Below, piece after piece: positions 56,586 through 64,000 of a DNA stretch of 64,000 nt. Every line of letters starts with the position of its first letter. Positions within the stretch are counted from its first letter, which is position 1. The notes under the pieces are model-generated. The model did not search any database. It was not told the origin of the DNA and saw only the letters and a list, made by a program, of their open reading frames with translations. A program made the translations under genes and the position numbers. The stretch comes from Numida meleagris (lineage: Eukaryota > Chordata > Aves > Galliformes > Numididae): assembly GCF_002078875.1 (NCBI RefSeq), contig NC_034414.1:23056616-23120615 (forward strand), given 5' to 3'.

Positions 56586-59500
56586 GTTTAATACAGCTCA
56601 ATTTCATCTTTTTCTCTCTTTCAATCTGCAATATATGGAAGAAAACAAACTCCCTGCAATGCATTTACAGTGGGTTAAAGGCTGCACAGCTGAGTCCTTC
56701 ATGCATTTCCAAAGCAAGTATATACATGTAGTAACTCAAATTCCTCTATACTATCCAATGACTGTGGTATCAGCTACACTGAGTGACCAGTATTAGACTA
56801 AAGGATAATCTTGTTTTCATACAGAAAAGAACTTACTAAGTTACACCAGTTACCTGCGTTTTCTTTCACAACAACATGACATAGGTCATCCTTTCCTATA
56901 GCAGTGAGGAAGTGCAGATAAACATAATATAAGGAAGTCAAGGGTTTGGAATTATGAAATTGGACTTTCCAGTAAATCTTGACTGCAGTATAATAACAGT
57001 CAGAAAGGATAAGGCATTATACACAAAGAAATCAGGGAAGAACAAGGAAAAAAAACAAAATAAATTAAAAAAAAACTTTGATACATCATTAAAAAAGAAA
57101 CACTGAAATGCAAACATTAGTTTGACGTAAAAGCACATTTTGTAGTGGTTTTTACTATGAGTGGTTTTACAGATATACAACTTGACAACAGTGTTGCCCA
57201 TCACTGAACTCATTAAGCAGGATAAAGAAGGACAAACCTGTCACTAAGCTTCAAAAGTCTCCAGCGGGACACAAAGTTTAAAGCTGAAAAAGGGTTAGAC
57301 AAATGATAGTGGAGAAAATGTTTTGTTGAGGCTCAGACTGCATCTTCAAGAATTGATGACTCCTCCTTCCAAATATCTCTTCTCCACACTACACATGCTA
57401 ACCAAGGAACTGTCAGCAGTGACACATGCAGTAAGAGTAGCTTAGTGAAGACACTAATGCCACAAAAAAGCACAATTAGAGAAGGAATATTGCATCTCGA
57501 TTTACACGTTCCATCAGAAACCTTTCACACTGATATGCGGTACTTAATACAGCACAAAAAGTGGTGTGTTTTTTTTTTTAAACACTGATTTTCCTTAGTT
57601 ACTGTCACACTGCTTCTTGTGTTTTGTTTTTATTGGTTTCGTTTTCTTATATTTGTTCACACTAACTGGGACCGTTCACCTTCATAATACAGTAAAGTCT
57701 TCACACAGCACATCTAAACACAGCTGAAGAATTCTCAGGTAAGAATTTACAGCTCACAACACATTTTTCTCTAGAACTACATTCAATCTAGCATATAAGT
57801 TAAAAAAAAAGTCATATTCTAAAGGGACCACTGAGCTCTAGATACACTTCAACACCAAACGATGTCAGGTAACAGACACCAAGTTGGTACAGTATTCTTG
57901 AGCAACAACCAAGAAAAGAGATGGTCAAAAGTCCATTCCATACACTTTCATTCCAAAGCACTTACTACCTTGAAAAGCACAGTTAAAGCAGTCATCTCTT
58001 TTGATAAGAAATGTCTTAGTCAGATAAAGAAATCATCAATCTACTTACGGATGCTTCTGCCAGGGAAGTTAAAACGTTTGAACAGTATTACACATTTGTA
58101 AGGGACTTCCGGAGAAAAGCCACTCACAGAGATTATCAATCAAATGATACTTTTTTCATAACTTAGAGACCAAATTGAATGAGGCAATTGCCACATAGTA
58201 ACATTAACCAAGCCAGCAGTTACTTACTGCCTTAGGAGTCTGATCAATGGAATACCCCTTGACTTGCCAAAAGCTGCACTGGTGGTATGGTTAACTTGCA
58301 GGTGTCCCTGAATTACACTCACTACCCTTAACTTCTCAGCAGAAAACAAAAACCGTCGTGAACTCCCAGGATACACCCTTGCTATTTAAAACAGTGTGAA
58401 CATATTGTAACGTTTCACATCAGTGTCATGAAAAAATATATTTAAACTGTGAAGAAGCGTTTCCATACTTACATTGACTATACAAACATTAAGGAAGTCA
58501 AAGATGCTTAGAAAAATCTGTACGCACTCTTGAAACAGCACTCTGAAAGCAAGGGGATACAATTCAGCTTCCTCTTTTTCACATTTGTTTTCAAAAATAG
58601 CTAGGCAGCTGAAGGCTTGGATGACACTTCTGATAGGACACCAAATGGCATCTCCAACCACTAGCTGAGCTTTTCTAGAAACAAAAAATTAGGCACATAA
58701 ATACAAAAAAAGATAATTATTCAAGAGCAATAATTTATTTTCCTAAATAATTTGTAGAAAAACAAGTTTGAAGTTTTATACAGGTGTCTTCACCAACACA
58801 GTACGACTTGGCACACAGTATGACCTGTAAACCTTTACTACATTTTGTCACAGTTCATCTCATCTTCCAACATACCTCACTCTTTCATAAACTTTCTCTA
58901 AGAAGGGGACTCTGCCTGAGAGCGCAGGATATTGTTTAACCAAGTCTGCCAGGTCAAAGTACTACAGTAGAGATCCACAAAATTAACAAAATAGTAAGAG
59001 TCTGCTCTACTAGGTATAGAGTTATACAAAAGGACTAATGAAAGATTAGTCTTGGAAAAAAAAGCAAACACACACCACATTAACAAAAACTGCAAACAAA
59101 AAAAGGATAAATATTTAAACTTATCCAAATGCTGAGCCAACCTGACACACACAAAAAAAAAAAGTTAAACAAAAGGATATCTTAATGACAGGTAAAATCA
59201 AAGCGTTAGGTTGTTTGCTGTCCAGAAGAAGTGGTAAACTTAACCACTGCATGCAAGTTAATTTTAATAATTCAGTGTAAACCAACAGGCGCTTAACCTG
59301 AGCATTCACTTAAAACTCCTTCAAAATATAAACAAGTTTCCCAAGTAAAAAAAAATACAGAAAACACTGCGATTATGTTTTCAGATAAACAAATGAGACA
59401 CCTTCATTTCAAATATCAAGTTCCTTTATTCTACTTCCCTGAGCAAGGTGACACCATCCCTGCAGAAATGCTCTACTGCTTCTACCAGTTCCCTACTTCT

Positions 59501-60686
59501 TGTAATAGCTGTCACAAGCTCTTGAACAACTCACATGACTACAAGCTAAAGGTCTAATGTAGCATAAAAATCCCCTTACAGTAATTCCAGTAGATAACAA
59601 AAGCATAGGAAAATCAACCCATATTACACAGTAATATATTTATCAAATATTATTTTAACAAGAGAATCGTGTATACAAAAAAAATATTTACCAACAATAT
59701 TAATTTTGTAATACACTCAAACATCACCTCAGAGGAGATCATCTCCACACTATATACACTGCGATAGCAAAAACCGTTCATTCTCAAGCACGCAATCATC
59801 TGATGTGCGAATATCCATAATGACTGGCAGAGGAAGTTGCTTAGCAAATACCCAAGCAGCAGCAAAATGTCAGCTTAGCACTGCATGGCAGAAACACATA
59901 CAGATTTTTCACACATATTCCATATTTTACCATCATAAATAAAGGCGAGGAACAAAAGACAAAGGCTCCAGGGAATTTTAATGAAAGTTCACATTTTTGA
60001 AAGAGGATGTGTTGCTTCTTGGTCAACAGTAATCTCCCTATAGACATATTAGTAATTTATGTAATTGAATATTTTGATAATGTAACAAATTCATTTAATA
60101 AAATAAAAACCACTGAGTTCTATGAACCAAACAATAACCAGCACATGGGATGTATTTACTTTATTACATACTTGCTCAAAAACACTGCCTAAAAAAGAAA
60201 AAAAAAAGAAAAAATCTTTAAAGAGTTTGAAAACTACTTGTACTCATACAAATCACATTTATCACTAAAAAAAAAGAAAGAAGTTATGAGACTGTGCAAT
60301 TTCTAGCCAAATTATGGTGAATTTCAACATAAGAAATTTAATAAAAAAGATAAACATAAGGAAAATTGTTGGAATAGAACTCTTACAATTACTTTATAAA
60401 ACCTTTTAGAAGAATGATACTTTGAAGATTCTAAGACATAGCAAGCCAGAATTAGCTTCCATAAGATATTAGCAGTAACATTCCCAAGTTTTTTTCTTGC
60501 AGAATTAATAATGTCATGGTGATATTTATTGCTATTACTGTCTTGCAAAAGCAGCTCTCTAGTATTACAGAAAAGCATTCACCTTAGCACTATAAGGTTT
60601 TGAAGGAAGCATAACAAAGGCAGACTCTTAAGAAACATTTACATTCAGAATTAATTTTTCTACCATAAAGCAATAGTTATGTATTT

Positions 60687-60698
60687 GGGGGGGGGGGG
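60687..60698. repeat. G12 homopolymer tract
   Basis: Twelve G in a row (GTATTTGGGG...GGAATG), unusual in this AT-rich background. Confidence 0.9.
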
Positions 60699-61261
60699 AA
60701 TGAAAATGGATTGCAACCAATTTAGCAGATAGTCAGAAAATCACCACCTTGAAACGATGCATTATGAGCTGCATAATATGAATTAACATACCTATCAAGA
60801 CAAATGACCCAGAAAGATCACTCATGTTTAAGGCTGCCAGATATTTCCTTATAGCAGATTCATTTTTCATTTTCTTTTAAGTTCCCAAAGGCCTTCCAAG
60901 ATGACCCTTTCTGTGGGTGTATCCATCTTAAAGTTGAGCTCCTTCAATATTTTCATTTTATGCAAAACATACATTTTTCACCTTTCCAACGAAAGGCACA
61001 GGAAAAAACACACTTTCACATTACAAAAGGCAATCTTTTCTTTAAAAGTTCAATCATTTGCATACTCTAAGATCCATGTGCATCTTCTTAAGAGACAGCA
61101 AAAGGTATACCCTGACACACAAATGATGCTTTTGTCAAGCTCACTGTAACTTTGTTATTTTGTTTTGGTATGTTACAGCTGAGTCACCTAAACATTCTGT
61201 CTGCATTGACTGCATTTCAGCACAAGGCCTCTGGGAGCTAAGCATCTGCAGTACCAGACAC

Positions 61262-62215
61262 ACAGGACAATAGACGTTGGAAGGGACCTCCAGATGTCCC
61301 TAGTCCAACCTCCTTCTCAAACTCATGTCAACTATGAGATCAGACCAAGTTGCTCAGCTTCATCCAGTTGGGTACTGAAAACCTTTAAGACAGAGAGAAA
61401 TCTGTGAGTGATCACTTCTGTGAGCAATCACTTCTACAGTACGACTGCACTCACGTCAAGAAAGTTTTTCTTATATCCAGTCTTAATCTTGTTTCAACTT
61501 ACGACCACTGCCTCTTTCACTCCCACCGCATAGCTCAGTAAAGAGCACTGCTCCATATTCTCATTGATCTTCTCAAAGGTACCACCAGCACATCACTGTT
61601 GTATCTCCTTGAAGCTGCCTCTTCTCCAGCAGAAGCAGCCCAGGTGTTTCAGCCTCTCCTCACAGTGCAAGTGCTCCAGCTCCCTAACCATCCTGACGGC
61701 CCTATCCTGAACTCACTTCACTTTATCAGCATCTTTCCTGTATTGAGGATCTCAAAACTGGTTACAGCACTGTAGATGCAGTATGATGAGTTTCAAGGAC
61801 AGAGGGATAATCACTTCCCTCCACCCACTGGCTGTGCTTCTGTTGAATCAGCACACCACAGCCGGCCCATGATGTTTGCTGCCACCAGCACTGCCACAGC
61901 TTTCCAGAGGAGCTACTCCCCAGCCCATATCACTGCAAGGAGCCCTTCCTTCCTAGGCACAGCGCTTTGCGATTGGCCTTGTTGAATTTCATAAAGTTAT
62001 GGCTGGGCATTTTCTCCATGGTGCCAAAATCCTTCTGAATGGCAGCTCTGCCCTTGTGCTCGTAGGGTATTCTCCTTAATGCGTTGCCTTCCACAAATAT
62101 AAGAGATATTCCATCACCTTCTCAAGGTCTCAGAATCAACCCCCTGAAGCATCCTATTTGTTACTGACATCCAGGTATGACACCTTAACCACTACTGTGA
62201 GTCCAGTCATTGAAG
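61262..62215 (-). mobile_element. CR1-like fragment, antisense, moderately diverged
   Basis: It starts ACAGGACAATAGACGTTGGAAGGGACCTCCAGATG...AGTCCAACCTCC. It passes CTTCTCCAGCAGAAGCAGCCCAGGTGTTTCAGCCTCTCC, CTAACCATCCTGACGGCCC, TTTCATAAAGTTATGGCTGGGCATTTTCTCC and ends near AACCACTACTGTGAGTCCAGTC. This is a long reversed CR1 3' region. It may run on to about 62400, but I cannot follow it there. Frames inside it are repeat-derived. Confidence 0.78.
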
Positions 62216-63375
62216 CATTGCTCTTTTGTACTCTGTCCTGGCTTCCACTGCTTGAATACCCCTTTATTGCACAGGAGATCAGATGTGAGCTCCCTGTTAA
62301 ACCAAGTTCATCTCCTGATATACCTGCTTGTTTCCCTGAGTATCAGTATGGACCACTGGCATCTAAACTGTTTCTCAGTGATATCCTATGGATATTGCTC
62401 CTTGTAGGGAAGTCTTCCTTTTAAAAAAAAAGTATTTCATTATGTAATTAAAATTTTGGACTTAGTACCCCAGTGCTAACTTCACAGCAGATCTAAACAT
62501 TCAAATTTGCAGTCTAAATCAAGAGACACCAAATGACAAATCAAGCAGTGAGAACTTCTGTAGCAAGGCCATTCACAGATCCCTAAGTAACCTATAAAGA
62601 AAATTAACAAGCAAAAGGCAGGTTGTGGTTAGTAAATTACGCAGGGAGACAGACCTTTTCTAGAAAGCATTTCAGTGCATGCAGATCATTAAAGCACTGC
62701 TAATTTTTGAATAGTGTCCTAAGAGCCCTAAATTGGATACTCAACATGAAGGGACACAACACATCTCCAGAGAACTCTGGGAAAATTTTTCTAGAGAAAC
62801 ATGCAAGCGCTAGAGACTGATGGTAATGAAAGAGGAAAAGAGGAGGGTAACAAGGTGCAGTAAGAATAGCACATAACAAATAGTAAGTGAGGCCATACAT
62901 TGTTTGGTACCAAGAAAAAAAATACTCCATGTTGCACACTGAACACAACCTATGCCATTCTACTCCAAATACTAAAAGACACATTGTAGGGAAAAATGCA
63001 ACAATTAACCATATATTTACAGGCCAAACTACAGTTTTACAAGAATCTCTCACATTTCATGATTTATGAAAGCTTGAACTTGTAACTTCAAAGTTCTTTG
63101 AAGATGACTGTTGTTGCACAACAGCAAAACGTACGCGTGATTTTCCTTAAAAAGCACACACATCGCTTCACCTGCAGATTCCATTTGTGTTATCAAAGAG
63201 ATGCATATTAATGCAATCATACATAGCACGCATCATCTACATTTGTTTTCCTTATTGTATTAGAAGCATACTCTATGACCAAAAAGAAAGCTTTAAATAA
63301 GTCTAGGAAAAAAGTGTCCTATTTTGCTTTGACACTAGCTCCCCCTCCAGACCGGCCTAACATTATAGTAATTAC

Positions 63376-63393
63376 TTTTTTTTTTTTTTTTTT
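63376..63393. repeat. T18 homopolymer tract
   Basis: A run of 18 T in intron, with no associated element visible. Confidence 0.85.
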
Positions 63394-64000
63394 AAATACT
63401 GACTCTGCAACGAAATTTAAAAGCTCAAGTCCAAGTTTTCTTTATCCCTTTAAATCTCAGTGAACAGAGTGATCAAATAATGTAAGTGCAAAAATATCTT
63501 TTATTGTTTTTTATTGTACATAAATTCCAAGACTGGAAAAATCTTTCAATTCAAAACAGATGTGACAGATAAAGCGGCAAATCTATACAGCTACAGAGAG
63601 ACAGGAGTGGACTGAAAATGCAATTTTTCAGACCAATCCTATGAATGGGTAATATGTAATATGGTAACTTCATTATACAATCAAGCCTCTGTTTGCAGAA
63701 CGATCAAAAACCACATATGCCAAAACAAAAGGAAGTCACTATGTGGTTGAGTACTACCTTCTCTAATTCACTTAAGATAGATATTTCTATTCCAGCAAGG
63801 ATAACTAATGGTTTTTTTCTTGTTCTTATATTAGCTAGACATAATGTCTTTCAACTTGCTCAGCTAACATGTCTTGGTCTGTTTAGAATTTTGCCAGTTA
63901 AAAAAGAAAAAGAAAGTTGCAACATACAGCCAGACCTGCTGTATTTCTGTGCTACCAACTGTCCTGGCAGCAGCATCACTCAATTAGTCAATTTGCATGA

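Larger units (their letters stand above)
28377..64000 (-). other. FUT8: Upstream FUT8 intron (5'UTR region), at least 35.6 kb
   Basis: No other gene, CpG island, TATA-centred promoter or first exon is recognisable here, so the simplest reading is one or more introns upstream of the start-codon exon. Small untranslated exons could be hidden, because they cannot be called without transcripts. Contents are CR1 pieces at 30314-30350, 32240-33100 (old), 34715-34950, 45844-46312, 50198-50275, 56315-56585 and 61262-62215; a mariner copy at 38335-38718; a GC-rich islet at 38075-38334; and homopolymers and a (CA)n tract. The stretches 28500-30310, 30350-32240, 33100-34710, 34950-38070, 38720-45840, 46320-50195, 50280-56310, 56590-61260 and 62220-64000 hold nothing else I can name. 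Confidence 0.6.

Noticed and set aside
56395..56664. An 89-codon minus-strand frame with protein-like content
   Set aside because: The readable part is the CR1 3' segment.
58386..58661. A 91-codon minus-strand frame with a plausible amino-acid mix, considered as an upstream FUT8 exon
   Set aside because: No homology recognised, the start codon of FUT8 is fixed elsewhere by an in-frame stop, and no matching splice sites were convincing.
62700..63053. A 117-codon minus-strand frame
   Set aside because: Hydrophobic, cysteine-rich peptide with no recognisable family, in AT-rich intron. Best explained as chance.

Overview
This window is vertebrate nuclear DNA, AT-rich and intron-dominated. It almost certainly comes from a bird, most likely chicken or another galliform. 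The evidence is many CR1 LINE fragments in both orientations, two mariner (Galluhop-type) copies, an LTR of a type common in bird genomes, and one split gene whose protein is nearly identical to mammalian alpha-1,6-fucosyltransferase (FUT8).

Only one protein-coding gene can be supported: FUT8, on the minus strand, so it reads from high to low coordinates. Six coding exons are present, at 28106-28308, 19423-19538, 19139-19301, 14054-14168, 7908-8145 and 1544-1790. Joined in that order they keep one frame and encode residues 1-360 of an enzyme that is 575 residues long in mammals. They carry the short cytosolic tail, the Golgi membrane anchor, the coiled-coil stem, and the N-terminal part of the lumenal catalytic region with its six-cysteine disulfide cluster. 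The GDP-fucose-binding half (starting at the HVRRTDK motif), the SH3 domain and the stop codon lie beyond the left edge. The promoter and the first untranslated exon(s) are not recognisable and probably lie beyond the right edge.

Layout: 1-1543 is intron with a mariner element. 1544-28308 holds the coding exons, separated by introns of 6117, 5908, 4970, 121 and 8567 bp. 28309-28376 is the probable end of the 5'UTR. 28377-64000 is at least 35.6 kb of upstream intron filled with CR1 fragments, a second mariner copy, microsatellites and sequence I cannot assign.

FUT8 is a Golgi type II membrane enzyme that adds core fucose to the innermost GlcNAc of N-glycans. No second gene, RNA gene, CRISPR array or new biological system was found. 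The points most worth a second look are a TAGGAG tandem splice acceptor that may insert one glycine into the protein, a tiny 121-bp intron, a short upstream ORF in the probable 5'UTR, two unexplained GC-rich islets, and a perfect 14-bp-arm hairpin.
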